Shown piece after piece: positions 1 through 11,311 of a DNA stretch of 64,000 nt; the first letter of the stretch is position 1; every line of letters begins with the position of its first letter. Both the position numbers and the translations under genes were made by a program. Source of the stretch: Caenispirillum bisanense (GTDB lineage: Bacteria > Pseudomonadota > Alphaproteobacteria > Rhodospirillales > Rhodospirillaceae); NCBI RefSeq assembly GCF_900230255.1, contig NZ_OCNJ01000002.1, forward strand, positions 124,001-188,000, given 5' to 3'. Below the pieces are notes generated by a model. The model had not been told where the DNA came from. It ran no database searches and saw only the letters and a program-made list of their open reading frames with translations.

Positions 1-235
1 GCCCGACCTGCCGCCGCGCGACCCGCCGATTCGCCAGCGCCGCCACATCCCGACCACGTGGCTGCGCATCACCCTGACCGAAGGCCGCAACCGCCAGGTC
101 CGCCGCATGACGGCGGCGGTGGGGCATCCGACCCTGCGGCTGGTGCGCGTCGCCATCGGCGGCCTGACCCTCGGCGATCTGCCGCCCGGCCAGTGGCGCG
201 AGGTCGCCCGGCGCGACGTGCTGCCGCCGGGCTGA
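1..235 (+). CDS. Pseudouridine synthase, C-terminal part (RluE/RsuA family), cut by window edge
   Basis: Only the last 77 codons are present; the reading frame begins at base 2 and ends with TGA. The segment includes [20 protein letters not shown] and then [13 protein letters not shown], the C-terminal signature of the RsuA/RluB/RluE/RluF group of pseudouridine synthases, where the basic RNRQVRRM stretch lies near the active site. The pattern [19 protein letters not shown] is closest to RluE, which modifies U2457 of 23S rRNA, but without the catalytic Asp region the subtype is an inference. It runs convergently towards the histidine kinase, with only 11 bases between the two stop codons. Confidence 0.8.
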   Translation, partial: PDLPPRDPPIRQRRHIPTTWLRITLTEGRNRQVRRMTAAVGHPTLRLVRVAIGGLTLGDLPPGQWREVARRDVLPPG

Positions 236-246
236 GCCCCGCCCCG

Positions 247-2421
<2,175 letters not shown>

Positions 2422-2441
2422 GGGCGGCGGCGGTCTCCGGC

Positions 2442-3515
2442 TCAGGGCGGCAGCTGCTGCAGCGATTCCCAGCGCTGCAGGGTGGTCATGAACCCGGTCA
2501 TGGACCGCACCGCCTCGGCCACCAGCGGGTCCTTGGCGGCGGCATCGGCCAGGACCTCGCGCGACACCGCCTGCAGCCGCTTGAGCACCGGATAGCTGAA
2601 GCGCCGCACCTCGATGCCCTGGGCGCGGAAGGTGTCCAGCGCGGCGGCCTGGGGCTGCAGCCCGTTGGCGAGGCTCCATATGATGTTGGCACGGCACACG
2701 GAGGTCAGGATCTCACGCTCCTGCGCCGCCAGCGAGTCCCATGTGTCCAGGCGCATCATCAGCACGTTCACGCTGGACGGCTGGTGCCAGCCCGGAAAGT
2801 AGTAGTACCGCGCGAAGCGGTCGAAGCCGAGCGACAGGTCGGCCATGGGCACGCTGAATTCGATGGCGTCCAGGCGTCCGGCGGCGAGGGAGTCGTAGAG
2901 GGCGTCCACCGGCTCGTTGCTCGGCACGCCACCCAGCCGCTCCAGCACCTGGGCGCCGAGGCCGGCGATGCGCATGCGCAGGCCCTTGAAGTCCTCGACC
3001 GTTTCGATCTCGCGCAGGAACCAGCCGCCGGCTTCCGACACCACCATGTGGCAGGGCAGGGCGAAGAGGCCTTCGCGGGCATAGGCGCGACGCAGGATCT
3101 CCTCGCCGCCGCCGCCGTAGAGCCACGCCGCCAGCTGCACCGGCGACGGGCCATAGGGGTAGGAGGCGATGACGCCGGCCACGGGGATCTGTGCGGCGCG
3201 GTAGCCGATCCAGTCCCAGGCGGCCTCCACCCGGCCGTCCTGCACCGCGGCGAACAGCTCCGGCGCCCGCACGATGGCGCCCGAGCCGACGAAGTTCAGC
3301 GTCAGGGCGCCGCCGCTGACGGCGGCGGTGCGCTCGGCGACGTGGCGCTCGCTGTCGGACAGGAAGACCATGCCGGCGGGAAAGACGCTCTGCACCACCA
3401 GTTCGCGCGCGCCCACCGCGGCCGGCAGCAGGGCGAGCCCAACCGCCAGCGCGGCCGCGATTCGCCGCGCCGCCCGCCGCCCCCTGCGGCCGGCCCTGTT
3501 CAACCGGAATGCCAA
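2442..3515 (-). CDS. TRAP-type C4-dicarboxylate binding protein, DctP family
   Basis: Periplasmic solute-binding protein of the DctP/TRAP family: an Arg-rich n-region, then a hydrophobic signal (IAAALAVGLALLPAAVGA) and the mature start RELVVQSVFPAG. Family features include the central YYFPGWHQP segment and the region around GLRMRIAGLGAQVLERLGG. The only upstream ATG (3674) would overlap the next gene and give an unusually long basic leader. I prefer a TTG at 3515 preceded by AGGGGGAG, giving 357 residues, a normal family length. No DctQ or DctM permease gene is nearby. Its tight coupling to the histidine kinase suggests a sensory rather than transport role (inference). Confidence 0.8.
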   Translation of the reverse strand: MAFRLNRAGRRGRRAARRIAAALAVGLALLPAAVGARELVVQSVFPAGMVFLSDSERHVAERTAAVSGGALTLNFVGSGAIVRAPELFAAVQDGRVEAAWDWIGYRAAQIPVAGVIASYPYGPSPVQLAAWLYGGGGEEILRRAYAREGLFALPCHMVVSEAGGWFLREIETVEDFKGLRMRIAGLGAQVLERLGGVPSNEPVDALYDSLAAGRLDAIEFSVPMADLSLGFDRFARYYYFPGWHQPSSVNVLMMRLDTWDSLAAQEREILTSVCRANIIWSLANGLQPQAAALDTFRAQGIEVRRFSYPVLKRLQAVSREVLADAAAKDPLVAEAVRSMTGFMTTLQRWESLQQLPP

Positions 3516-3618
3516 GACACGCCTACTCCCCCTGACCGTGCCCGCACAACACCCAGACGCCGGGTCGGGGTGTGCCCGCCGCAGTTTACCGCGAAGCCGC
3601 AGGCAACGCCACGCGCGT

Positions 3619-5247
3619 TCAGCGCCGGCCGAACCAAGCCCCCCAGGCCGGCAAGGCGACGCGGCCGGCGGCATCGGGCGCGGGTGTCGGCCAGCCGTGG
3701 CCTTCGGCGGCGACGGCGGCGGACGGCACGGCGGCCTCGGCCGGGGAGGCGCTCAGGTTGAACAGGCACACGAGGAGGGCGCCGTCCTGCCCGCCGCGTT
3801 CGAAGGCGAGCACCGGCTCGGCGGCGGGCAGCAGGGCGAGGCTGCCGCGCGTCAGGGCCGGCTGGGTGCGGCGCCAGCCGACGAAGCGCCGCCACGCCGC
3901 CAGCACCGAGTCGGGGTCGGCTTCCTGCACGTCGACGGCGGCGGCGCGGTGCTCCGGTGGCACCGGCAGCCAGGGCTCGCCGCTGCGGGCTTCGGTGAAG
4001 CCGGCATGGGCGGCGTTGCGCCGCCACGGCATGGGCGTGCGGCTGCCGTCGCGGCCCTTGAAGTGGGGGTAGTAGGTGATGCCGTAGGGGTCGCGCAGGC
4101 GCTCGACCGGCACCTCGGCCTCGGTCAGGCCCAGTTCCTCGCCCTGGTAGACGCAAACGGCGCCGCGCAAGCTCAGCAACAGGGCGTTGAACAGCTTGGC
4201 GGCGGCCGGCGAGCCGTCGCCCCAGCGCGACGCCACCCGCTCCACGTCGTGGTTGGAGAAGGCCCAGCACAGCCAGCCGTCGTCGATGTGCGTCTCGACG
4301 TGGGCGACGGAGGTGCGCAAGGCCTCGGCCGAGCCGGTCCCCTTCATGAGGCCGAGGGTATAGGCCATGTGCAAGCGCCGGTCGTCGCCGCATTGGGCGG
4401 TGTAGAACTCGGCGCGCTCCACCGGCGAGACGCGCGTCGGTTCGCTGCCGACCTCGGCGATGGCGAAGCTGCCCGGCCGGCTGTCCATGACGGCGCGCAG
4501 GCGGGCGAGCACGTCGCCAGTCTCCGGGTGCGCCAGGTCGTGGGCGTGCAGCTGCATGTTGTAGGGGCGCAGCGCGATGCGCTTTTCCGGGTAGGGCGGG
4601 TTGTCGGCGAGCGTCGGGTCGTGGAGCATGAAGTCGACGGCGTCCAGCCGGAAGCCGTCCACACCGCGCGCCATCCACCAGTCGGCGATTTCGCACACCG
4701 CGTCCAGCACCGCCGGGTGGCGCAGGTTCAGCTTGGGCTGCTGGGCGAGGAAGTGGTGCAGGTAGTACTGCCGCCGCCGCGGCTCCCACGCCCAGGCGCC
4801 GCCGCCGAACACCGACAGCCAGTTGTTGGGCGGGCTGCCGTCTGGCTCGGGGTCGGCCCAGACGTACCAGTCGGCATGCTCGCCCTCGCGCGACACCCGG
4901 CTCGCCTTGAACCACGGGTGCTCGGCGCTGGTGTGGGAGAACACCAGGTCGACCAGCACCTTGAGCCCCAGGCGATGAGCCTCGGCGATGAGGCGGTCGG
5001 CGTCGGCCAGCGTGCCGAACATGGGGTCGACCGCCTTGTAGTCGCTGACGTCGTAGCCGAAGTCGGCCATGGGCGAGGCGAAGAAGGGCGACACCCACAC
5101 CGCATCGACGCCGAGCGACGCCACGTAGGGCAGTTTCTCGACGATTCCGGCCAGGTCACCGATGCCGTCGCCGTCGGCGTCGCGGAAGCTGCGCGGATAG
5201 ATCTGGTAGACGACGGCGCCGCGCCAGGGATCGTCCCGCTCCGTCAT
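3619..5247 (-). CDS. Alpha-glucosidase, glycoside hydrolase family 13
   Basis: A 542-residue GH13 enzyme expected to hydrolyse terminal alpha-glucosidic bonds of maltose, isomaltose or similar oligosaccharides in the cytoplasm; no signal peptide is visible. The N-terminus AVVYQIYPRSFRDADGDGIG is characteristic of the oligo-1,6-glucosidase / maltase group. The conserved regions are present: DLVFSHTS, the nucleophile region GFRLDAVDF, the acid/base region AIAEVGSEP and the SNHDVER aspartate. Length fits the family (about 530-560). Its ATG overlaps the stop of tenA by four bases (ATGA), so the two are translationally coupled although they share no obvious pathway. Exact substrate cannot be read from sequence. 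Confidence 0.93.
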   Translation of the reverse strand: MTERDDPWRGAVVYQIYPRSFRDADGDGIGDLAGIVEKLPYVASLGVDAVWVSPFFASPMADFGYDVSDYKAVDPMFGTLADADRLIAEAHRLGLKVLVDLVFSHTSAEHPWFKASRVSREGEHADWYVWADPEPDGSPPNNWLSVFGGGAWAWEPRRRQYYLHHFLAQQPKLNLRHPAVLDAVCEIADWWMARGVDGFRLDAVDFMLHDPTLADNPPYPEKRIALRPYNMQLHAHDLAHPETGDVLARLRAVMDSRPGSFAIAEVGSEPTRVSPVERAEFYTAQCGDDRRLHMAYTLGLMKGTGSAEALRTSVAHVETHIDDGWLCWAFSNHDVERVASRWGDGSPAAAKLFNALLLSLRGAVCVYQGEELGLTEAEVPVERLRDPYGITYYPHFKGRDGSRTPMPWRRNAAHAGFTEARSGEPWLPVPPEHRAAAVDVQEADPDSVLAAWRRFVGWRRTQPALTRGSLALLPAAEPVLAFERGGQDGALLVCLFNLSASPAEAAVPSAAVAAEGHGWPTPAPDAAGRVALPAWGAWFGRR

Positions 5248-5957
5248 GCGCCCGCCCGCGGCAGGGGCTGCGGCGCGAGCGCCATCTCCCAGAACCCGAC
5301 CTCGAGCCGAGTCGCCGCCGCGAAGCCGTCGCGCAGTGAGCCCCAGCGGCCCGAGGCCATGGGGTCCTGGCCAATGCGGCGCTCGGCGACGCGGGTGATG
5401 AGGCCGCGCACGTCCGCCGCCACCTCCTGGTATTCGGCGCCGGCATACATCTCCATCCAGGCGCGGTAGGGGTTGCCGTCCCAGGTGGCGAGGCCGCTCG
5501 CCCGGCCCTCGTCCATCCAGGCGCCGATCTCGGCATAGCCGATGACGCAGGGCGCCAGCGCCACCAGCAGGTCGAGCAGATCGCCGGAATGGCCGCGGTC
5601 GAGCACGTAGCGGGTATAGGCGATGTTGGCCGGCGCCTCCGGCAGGGCGGCCATGGCCTCTTCCGTCAGGCCCCAGCCGGCGCTGTACTCCACGTGCAGG
5701 CTCATTTCGTGGTTGATGAGCGCGTTCACGGTGGCGACGGCGTGGCGCATCTCGTCCAGTCGGTCCGCCTTCACCGCCGCCAGCGCCCAGGCGCGGCTGA
5801 AGTGGACGAGGAACAGGTAGTCCTGCGCCAGATACCAGCGGAAGGCGTCCTCCGGCAGGGTGCCGGCCGCCAGCTCGCGCACGAAGCGGTGGTGGACGTA
5901 GGCATTCCAGTCGTCGGCGCAGGCGGCTTTCAGGTGCGGGAAGATGTCGGCCGTCAT
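5244..5957 (-). CDS. tenA: Thiaminase II / aminopyrimidine aminohydrolase TenA
   Basis: TenA hydrolyses thiamin breakdown products such as aminomethyl-HMP to salvage the pyrimidine moiety. The 237-residue protein shows the family landmarks: WYLAQDYLFL with the substrate-binding Asp/Tyr (Asp46, Tyr47), NHEMSLHVEY, the catalytic cysteine in LAPCVIGYAEIG (Cys137, equivalent to Cys135 of B. subtilis TenA), and a C-terminal Glu in EVGFWEMA. A GGGAG sequence precedes the ATG with a long spacer. No thi genes or TPP riboswitch are visible around it; the neighbours are upp upstream and an alpha-glucosidase gene overlapped by four bases downstream. Confidence 0.93.
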   Translation of the reverse strand: MTADIFPHLKAACADDWNAYVHHRFVRELAAGTLPEDAFRWYLAQDYLFLVHFSRAWALAAVKADRLDEMRHAVATVNALINHEMSLHVEYSAGWGLTEEAMAALPEAPANIAYTRYVLDRGHSGDLLDLLVALAPCVIGYAEIGAWMDEGRASGLATWDGNPYRAWMEMYAGAEYQEVAADVRGLITRVAERRIGQDPMASGRWGSLRDGFAAATRLEVGFWEMALAPQPLPRAGA

Positions 5958-5984
5958 GGGGGGGCGGGGGCTCCCTGGCTTGGC

Positions 5985-6629
5985 TTACTTGGTTCCGAAC
6001 AGGCGGTCGCCGGCATCGCCGAGGCCCGGCAGGATGTAGGCGTGGTCGTCCAGCCGCTCGTCCAGCGAGGCGACGTAGACCTGCACGTTCGGGTGCTTCG
6101 CGTTGAAGGTGCGCATGCCCTCCGGCACGGTCACCAGCGCCAGGAACAGGATGTTCTCGTCGGGCACGCCGTGGCGGTTCAGCACGTCGACGGCATGCAC
6201 CGCCGAGTGGCCGGTGGCGAGCATGGGGTCGACCAGGATGAAGGTGCGGCTGGCCGCTTCCGGCAGCTTCACCAGGTATTCGCTCGGCTTGTGCGTCTCG
6301 GGGTCGCGCACCAGGCCGATGTGGCCGACGCGGGCGCCGGGCATCAGCTCCATCAGGCCGTCGGCCATGCCGTTGCCGGCCCGCAGGATCGGCACGATGG
6401 CGACCTTCTTGCCCTGCAGGACCGGCGCGTCCATGGCCTGCATGGGGGTCTCGATGCGGCGGTTTTCCAGCGGCAGGTTGCGCGTCACCTCGTAACCCAT
6501 GAGCAGCGCGATCTCGCGCAGCAGGGTGCGGAAGGTGCGCGTCGAGGTGCCCTTGTCGCGCATGTGCGACAGCTTGTGCTGGATCAGCGGGTGGTCGAGC
6601 ACGTGCAGGTTCGGGAACTCAGTCGTCAT
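5985..6629 (-). CDS. upp: Uracil phosphoribosyltransferase
   Basis: Upp salvages uracil with PRPP to UMP in the cytoplasm. The 214-residue protein matches the family in length and motifs: [22 protein letters not shown] at the N-terminus, [26 protein letters not shown] in the middle, the PRPP-binding loop [11 protein letters not shown], and the C-terminal [13 protein letters not shown]. It lies 27 bases upstream of tenA on the same strand, so it may lead a upp-tenA-glucosidase transcript. The 178 bases ahead of it (6630-6807) hold no further gene that I can support. Confidence 0.97.
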   Translation of the reverse strand: MTTEFPNLHVLDHPLIQHKLSHMRDKGTSTRTFRTLLREIALLMGYEVTRNLPLENRRIETPMQAMDAPVLQGKKVAIVPILRAGNGMADGLMELMPGARVGHIGLVRDPETHKPSEYLVKLPEAASRTFILVDPMLATGHSAVHAVDVLNRHGVPDENILFLALVTVPEGMRTFNAKHPNVQVYVASLDERLDDHAYILPGLGDAGDRLFGTK

Positions 6630-6807
6630 GGGCGTCGGACCGTCATTGCGCGGAAGGGGAGGGTGAGCTGGCTCTGCCGGCCTTATAGCATCGGCGGGCG
6701 CCCCGATGCACCCCGGGAGTCGCCGGCGGACGTCGTCGCCGACGGACGAAACCCGCCGGCAGGGGTGCGCGGCGGGTCGCCTCGGACATGGATGGGGTGT
6801 GGCCGGG

Positions 6808-7101
6808 TCAGGCGTGCGGCCGGCGGCCGGCGCGACGGTCGAAACCGCCGGGATGCTTCTCGCAGCACTCGCGGAGGAGTTCCATGAGCTTGAGCGCCGC
6901 CTCGCGCTCGCCGTGCTGCATGGCTTCGGTCAGTTCGTCCATCACCATCTGCCGCAGGGCCGGGTTGCCCCATTCCTTCTGCAGGAAGGCATAGCCTTTC
7001 TCCACCGCCACGATGTCGGGCAGGTGTTCGTGACGGGCGATGACCATCAGTTCTTCGGGGGTCAGCTCGCTCAGCGCGACGCAATCCTGGAGGGTCAACA
7101 T
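6808..7101 (-). CDS. Small conserved-looking cytoplasmic protein, function unknown
   Basis: A 97-residue protein beginning [18 protein letters not shown]. The start is supported by a GGGAGG sequence six bases upstream. It is predicted helical, with an N-terminal segment [21 protein letters not shown] resembling small uncharacterised Rhodospirillales proteins I recall from memory, followed by an acidic helical stretch and two adjacent cysteines (ECCEKHPGG). No catalytic motif is recognised. A dyad at 7139-7159 lies just upstream and could control it. Confidence 0.65.
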   Translation of the reverse strand: MLTLQDCVALSELTPEELMVIARHEHLPDIVAVEKGYAFLQKEWGNPALRQMVMDELTEAMQHGEREAALKLMELLRECCEKHPGGFDRRAGRRPHA

Positions 7102-7138
7102 GTCAGCCTCCCTTGGGACGTTCGTTCTTCGAGTCCAC

Positions 7139-7159
7139 GGAGAAAGTGTAACACTCTCC
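7139..7159. promoter_or_regulatory. Imperfect inverted repeat upstream of the small protein gene
   Basis: GGAG-AA-AGTGT-A-ACACT-CTCC reads as a dyad with a perfect AGTGT/ACACT core and outer GGAG/CTCC arms, offset by two bases. It lies 37-58 bases before the start of the leftward gene at 7101, where an operator would be expected. No regulator is known for it. Confidence 0.3.
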
Positions 7160-7380
7160 GACACCCCGCTCACGGCCATTTCTTCGCTGCGGCGCACCAA
7201 AAGAGCCAAGTGTTTCAAGATGTTGAGGAAGTCGGATCGGCGTGCGACACCTCATCCCCAGGTGCCGGGCGATCGTTCTTCCTATATCGAAAGTCCTATT
7301 CTCGACGCCTAAGCTCAGGTTATATCAGCGCTTCGGGAGAGTGGGGGAATATAGTCGTAGCAAAGCCAGGGATTTAAGCC

Positions 7381-7581
7381 GTGCGTTTCGGACTGAAATT
7401 CTCGACAAGCCGACCCACCGACTCGGTGGAGCGTTGGCTGGAGCGTCTCTGCCACGCCCGCTTCGAGATCCGCCTCGACGGGGTCGACGTGGAAAAGGGG
7501 CGCAAGGATCTGCTGCTGGTCTTCGAAGACGCCACCGACCGCGACCGCGTCAAGCAGGCGCTGAAGTCGCGCGCCGCCTGA
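7381..7581 (+). CDS. Small hypothetical protein, 66 residues
   Basis: GTG-initiated ORF of 66 codons (MRFGLKFSTSRPTDSVERWL...). The composition is that of a folded protein: an amphipathic N-terminal part, FEIRLDGVDVEKGRKDLLLVFED suggesting a beta-alpha-beta arrangement, and a basic C-terminus DRVKQALKSRAA. The ribosome binding site is weak (AGGGAT). The 280 bases upstream are AT-richer than the surroundings, consistent with a promoter region between this gene and the leftward gene at 7101. It ends 18 bases before the stop of the convergent mutY. No family recognised. Confidence 0.5.
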   Translation: MRFGLKFSTSRPTDSVERWLERLCHARFEIRLDGVDVEKGRKDLLLVFEDATDRDRVKQALKSRAA

Positions 7582-7599
7582 CGGCAGCGCCGGCGGGGC

Positions 7600-8688
7600 T
7601 CACAGCCCCGCCACGGCGGCCCGCACCACCTTGCGCATGACCGTCGGCAGCGCCTCGCCGCCGAGCGCCGGCAGCGCCACCCAGCGCGCCGCCGCCGGCG
7701 GTTGCGCGGCCTCGGCGGTGGCGGCGACCAGGGTCAGTTCCAGGTGGAAGTGGGTGAAGGTGTGGCGCACCAGGCCCGGCAGCGGCGTCCACCGCAGGCC
7801 CCGCAGCGGGGCGTGCTCCAGCGCCTCCTCCGGCGCCCACGGACTGCCCTCGCGCCAGGGGGTCGACGGCACCTCGATCATGCCGCCGAGCAGCCCGTCC
7901 TCCGGCCGGCGGCGCAGCAGCACGCGGCCGTCGTCGTCGGTCAGCCAGAAGGCGACGCCGCGCCGCACGGGCTTGGCGGCCTTGCGGTCCTTGCGCGGCA
8001 ATTCCTCGGCGATGCCGGATCGGCGGGCGGCGCAGGGGGCCTGCCACGGACAGGCGAGGCACGACGGCGAGCGCGGCGTGCAGACGGTGGCGCCCAGGTC
8101 CATCACCGCCTGGGCGTAATCGCCGCAGCGGCTGTCGGGGGTGAGCGTATCGGCGAGGCGCTTCAGCTCGCCCTTGCTGCCCGGCAGCGGGTCTTCCACC
8201 GCGAACAGCCGCGCCATGACGCGCTCAACGTTGCCGTCGACCACGGTCGCCCGCCGGCCGAAGGCGATGGCCGCCACAGCCGCCGCCGTATAGGCCCCGA
8301 TGCCCGGCAGGTCGCGCAGGGCTTCTTCCGTGTCGGGGAAGACGCCGCCGTGGCGCTCCGTCACCGCCATGGCGCACTTGTGCAGATTGCGGGCGCGGGC
8401 GTAGTACCCGAGCCCCGCCCATTCCGTCAGCACGTCGTCGAGCGGCGCCGCCGCCAGGTCGCGCACCGTCGGCCAGCGCGCCAGGAAGCGCTGGTAGTAG
8501 GGGATGACGGCGGCGACCGTCGTCTGCTGCAGCATCACCTCCGACAGCCACACGCCGTAGGGGTCAGGCGCCGGCCCGCCGGGCGGCGTGCGCCACGGCA
8601 GGCGGCGGGCGTGGCGGTCGTACCACGCCAGCAGCAGGGCCGGCAGGCTCGGGTCGGCGGCGGAGGCGGAGGCCATGGACGACGGCAT
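7600..8688 (-). CDS. mutY: A/G-specific adenine DNA glycosylase
   Basis: MutY removes adenine mispaired with 8-oxoguanine. The 362-residue protein has the catalytic Glu50 in SEVMLQQTTV, the helix-hairpin-helix LPGIGAYTAAA, the catalytic Asp151 in VVDGNVERV, and the [4Fe-4S] ligands Cys203, Cys210, Cys213 and Cys219 with the classical C-X6-C-X2-C-X5-C spacing. The C-terminal half (VAFWLTDDDGRVLLRRRPEDGLLGGMIEVP) is the Nudix-like 8-oxoG recognition domain. A second in-frame ATG four codons later is an equally possible start. It is divergent from the DciA-like gene, with 43 bases between the starts, an arrangement common in alphaproteobacteria. Confidence 0.96.
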   Translation of the reverse strand: MPSSMASASAADPSLPALLLAWYDRHARRLPWRTPPGGPAPDPYGVWLSEVMLQQTTVAAVIPYYQRFLARWPTVRDLAAAPLDDVLTEWAGLGYYARARNLHKCAMAVTERHGGVFPDTEEALRDLPGIGAYTAAAVAAIAFGRRATVVDGNVERVMARLFAVEDPLPGSKGELKRLADTLTPDSRCGDYAQAVMDLGATVCTPRSPSCLACPWQAPCAARRSGIAEELPRKDRKAAKPVRRGVAFWLTDDDGRVLLRRRPEDGLLGGMIEVPSTPWREGSPWAPEEALEHAPLRGLRWTPLPGLVRHTFTHFHLELTLVAATAEAAQPPAAARWVALPALGGEALPTVMRKVVRAAVAGL

Positions 8689-8731
8689 GGGAAGGGGCTA
8701 TGTCTCAGGCTGCAAAGCGAGGCACAGTGCC

Positions 8732-9304
8732 ATGGACGAGGACGCGAAGAAAGAGCCCGCCCGCTCGCGCAAGCCGAGCGGCATCCTGCCCTCCGCGCAG
8801 CGGCGCGGCGGACCGGTGCAGATCGACCTGCTGGGCGCCAAGCTCATGCGGCCGTTGCTCGGCAAGCGGGGCCTGGGCGAGGGCGACATCTGCTTCCACT
8901 GGGCGGCCATCGTCGGCGGCTCGTTCCTCGCCACCAACTCGGCGCCGGAGCGCATCCAGTTCCCCAAGGGCGAACGGTCGGGCGGCATCCTGCACCTGCG
9001 GGTGCCGTCGGGGGCGCTGGCGACGCAGTTGCAGCACCTGACCCCGCAGATCATCCAGCGGGTGAACGGCTTCTACGGCTATCCGGCCATCGCCGACGTG
9101 CGCATCCACCAGCGCCCGCTGCCGCCGCGCCCGCGCAAGGCCAGCGACCCGCCGCCGCTGCCCGAACCGGCGCGCGAGCGGCTGGCGCTGCAACTGCAGA
9201 ACGTCGATCACCCGGCGCTCAAGGACGCCCTCGCCAAGCTGGGCGAGGCCATGGCGCGGCGCGACATGACGCCGCCGGACAAGAAGGGCCGCCAGCGCGG
9301 CTGA
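8732..9304 (+). CDS. DUF721 / DciA-like protein
   Basis: A 190-residue protein with a DUF721 core (LGAKLMRPLLGKRGLGEGDI, then CFHWAAIVGGSFLATNSAPE and LHLRVPSGALATQLQHLTPQ followed by IIQRVNGFYGYPAI). DUF721 proteins include DciA, the ancestral loader or partner of the DnaB replicative helicase in bacteria lacking DnaC. Whether this one loads DnaB is inferred from the family. The C-terminal third is proline- and charge-rich and probably disordered. The start MDEDAKKE was chosen because GCGAGG precedes it; in-frame starts upstream would overlap the 5' end of the divergent mutY. Confidence 0.82.
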   Translation: MDEDAKKEPARSRKPSGILPSAQRRGGPVQIDLLGAKLMRPLLGKRGLGEGDICFHWAAIVGGSFLATNSAPERIQFPKGERSGGILHLRVPSGALATQLQHLTPQIIQRVNGFYGYPAIADVRIHQRPLPPRPRKASDPPPLPEPARERLALQLQNVDHPALKDALAKLGEAMARRDMTPPDKKGRQRG

Positions 9305-9321
9305 CGGCCCTGCGTCGGCCG

Positions 9322-9789
9322 TCAGTGGCGGGCGTAGACCTGGGTGCGGTCGCCGTCGAACAGCAGCACCTCGTAGGGCTCGCCGGGGATGTCCATGCCG
9401 GGCGCGCTCTGCGGCATGCCGGGGATGGCGAGGCCGGTGGCCTTCGGGCGCTCGGTGAGCAGGCGGCGCACATCCGACGCCGGGACGTGGCCTTCCACCA
9501 CGTAGCCGTCGATGACGGCGGTGTGGCACGACGCCATTTCGGCGGGCACGTCGTGCTGCATCTTCACCGGCGTCACGTCCTCGACGTCGTGGACCTTCAG
9601 GGTGAAGCCTTCGGCGCGCATGTGGTCGATCCAGCCGCCGCAGCAGCCGCAGGACGGCGACTTCCACACCTCCATTTCGGCCGCCTCGGCGGTCGCGGTC
9701 CCGCCGCCGCCGAAGCCGAAGGTGAGCAGGCCGGCGCCCAGCGCCAGGACGGCGGCGGCTCCGCCGAGGGTCTTGCGTCGCGAGATCAT
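9322..9789 (-). CDS. Exported DUF411 protein, probable metal-binding
   Basis: A 155-residue protein with a twin-arginine-like N-terminus ([20 protein letters not shown]) and a signal ending near [10 protein letters not shown]. The mature part starts with the DUF411 hallmark [12 protein letters not shown], a cysteine cluster related to the CxxC of copper chaperones, followed by [39 protein letters not shown], also typical. DUF411 genes often sit in copper-resistance loci, so periplasmic metal binding is the likely role (inference). The start is supported by GGAG eight bases upstream. It converges on the DciA-like gene with 17 bases between the ends. Confidence 0.85.
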   Translation of the reverse strand: MISRRKTLGGAAAVLALGAGLLTFGFGGGGTATAEAAEMEVWKSPSCGCCGGWIDHMRAEGFTLKVHDVEDVTPVKMQHDVPAEMASCHTAVIDGYVVEGHVPASDVRRLLTERPKATGLAIPGMPQSAPGMDIPGEPYEVLLFDGDRTQVYARH

Positions 9790-9929
9790 GTGACAGCTCC
9801 CAAGCCGAGGATACGGGGTCATATGGGGCAGAATGGCCTGCCGGGGCAACCGCCGCCTTGATCCCGGTCATGTCGGACCCCACACCAGACGGGACGCCCG
9901 CCGCCCGTTCCTCCCGTGCCGGAGCCGCC

Positions 9930-11198
9930 ATGAGCCTCTCCCCCGGACGCCGCCGCCAGGCCGTCCTCTACCTCGCCGGCATGGCCGGGCGCCGCCCGCC
10001 GGTGCCGGTGGATGCCGACGAGCTGGAGCGCCGGGCGCTGGCCGTGATGACCCGCCGCGCCGCCGCCTACGTGGCCGGCGGGGCGGGGTTGGAGCGTACC
10101 GTGGCGGCCAACCGCGCCGCCTTCGACCGCTGGCGGATCATGCCGCGCATGCTGCGCGACGTGGCGCAGCGCGACCTTTCAGTCAGCCTGTTCGGCCGCA
10201 CCCTGCCGGCGCCGCTGCTGCTCGCCCCCATCGGCGTGCTGGAGATGGCGCATGCCGCCGCCGACCCCGCGGCGGCCCGGGCGGCGGCGGCGGCCGGCGT
10301 GCCCTTCGTCGCCTCCAGCCAGGCGTCGCGTCCGCTGGAGGAGATCGCCGCCGCCATGGGCGACGCGCCGCGCTGGTTCCAGCTCTACTGGTCGACCTCC
10401 GACGAGCTGGTGGCGAGCTTCGTCGGCCGGGCGGAGGCGGCCGGCTACGAGGCCATCGTGGTGACGCTCGACACGACGCTGCTCGGCTGGCGGCCGCGCG
10501 ACCTCGACCTCGGCTACCTGCCGTTCCTGCGGGCGCGCGGCATGGCCAACTACTTCACCGACCCGGTGTTCCGCAGCCTGCCGTCCGAGGCGGGCGAGCG
10601 GCCGGCGCTGGGCCTCGGTGCCATCGGCTCCATCGTGGAGCTGGTGCGGTCGTGGCGCGGCCGCGGCGGCCGGGTGGAGGATTTGCGCTCGGGCGAGGCG
10701 CTGGCGGCGGTGCGGCGCTTCATCGGCGTCTATTCCCGCCCCGACCTGACGTGGGACGACCTGCCCCGCCTGCGCCAGTGGACGCGGCTGCCCATCCTGG
10801 TGAAGGGCATCCTGCACCCCGCCGACGCCCGCCGCGCCGTGGAGCTGGGCATGGACGGCGTCGTCGTCTCCAACCACGGCGGCCGGCAGGTGGACGGCGC
10901 GGTGGCGGCGCTGGATGCCCTGCCGGCGGTGGTGGCGGCGGTGGACGGGCGGGTGCCGGTGCTGTTCGACAGCGGCATCCGCACCGGCGCCGACATCCTG
11001 AAGGCGCTGTGCCTGGGCGCGCGGGCCGTGCTGCTCGGCCGCCCCTACGTCTACGGCCTGGCGCTGGCCGGCGAGGCGGGGGTGCGGGCGGTGATCGACA
11101 ACCTGATCGCCGACCTCGACCTCACCCTCGGACTGGCGGGGCGGCGGTCCCTGGCGGACCTGGGGCGCGAGGTGCTGGTGGAAGGCGGGTTCGACTAG
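9930..11198 (+). CDS. FMN-dependent alpha-hydroxy-acid oxidase/dehydrogenase (LldD family)
   Basis: This enzyme oxidises a 2-hydroxy acid such as lactate, glycolate or mandelate to the 2-oxo acid with FMN. Family motifs include [24 protein letters not shown], the [18 protein letters not shown] segment, the FMN/substrate-binding Lys in [11 protein letters not shown], the catalytic His in [12 protein letters not shown], and [29 protein letters not shown]. The ATG at 9930 has GGAG five bases upstream and gives 422 residues. An alternative ATG at 9870 would add 20 residues of low-complexity leader. The substrate cannot be fixed from sequence. Confidence 0.9.
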   Translation: MSLSPGRRRQAVLYLAGMAGRRPPVPVDADELERRALAVMTRRAAAYVAGGAGLERTVAANRAAFDRWRIMPRMLRDVAQRDLSVSLFGRTLPAPLLLAPIGVLEMAHAAADPAAARAAAAAGVPFVASSQASRPLEEIAAAMGDAPRWFQLYWSTSDELVASFVGRAEAAGYEAIVVTLDTTLLGWRPRDLDLGYLPFLRARGMANYFTDPVFRSLPSEAGERPALGLGAIGSIVELVRSWRGRGGRVEDLRSGEALAAVRRFIGVYSRPDLTWDDLPRLRQWTRLPILVKGILHPADARRAVELGMDGVVVSNHGGRQVDGAVAALDALPAVVAAVDGRVPVLFDSGIRTGADILKALCLGARAVLLGRPYVYGLALAGEAGVRAVIDNLIADLDLTLGLAGRRSLADLGREVLVEGGFD

Positions 11199-11307
11199 AG
11201 CGCAAACAGACTCTTCGGGGGCGCGACTGCGCCCCCGCGCCGGTCAGGCGCGGGAGCCTGCGTGGCGCATGAACGCAGCTCTGGCGCGCTCGCGACAGAG
11301 CGCAAAC
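11197..11307. repeat. Pair of 11-bp direct repeats flanking a GC hairpin
   Basis: AGAGCGCAAAC occurs at 11197-11207, over the stop codon of the oxidase, and again at 11297-11307, exactly 100 bases later. Both copies are followed within four bases by ACTCT, so each has AGAG...CTCT outer symmetry. Between them lies the hairpin GGGGGCGC-GACT-GCGCCCCC at about 11217-11236. It separates two convergent genes and may act as a bidirectional transcription block or be a small dispersed intergenic repeat. Confidence 0.4.
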
Positions 11308-11311
11308 TACT

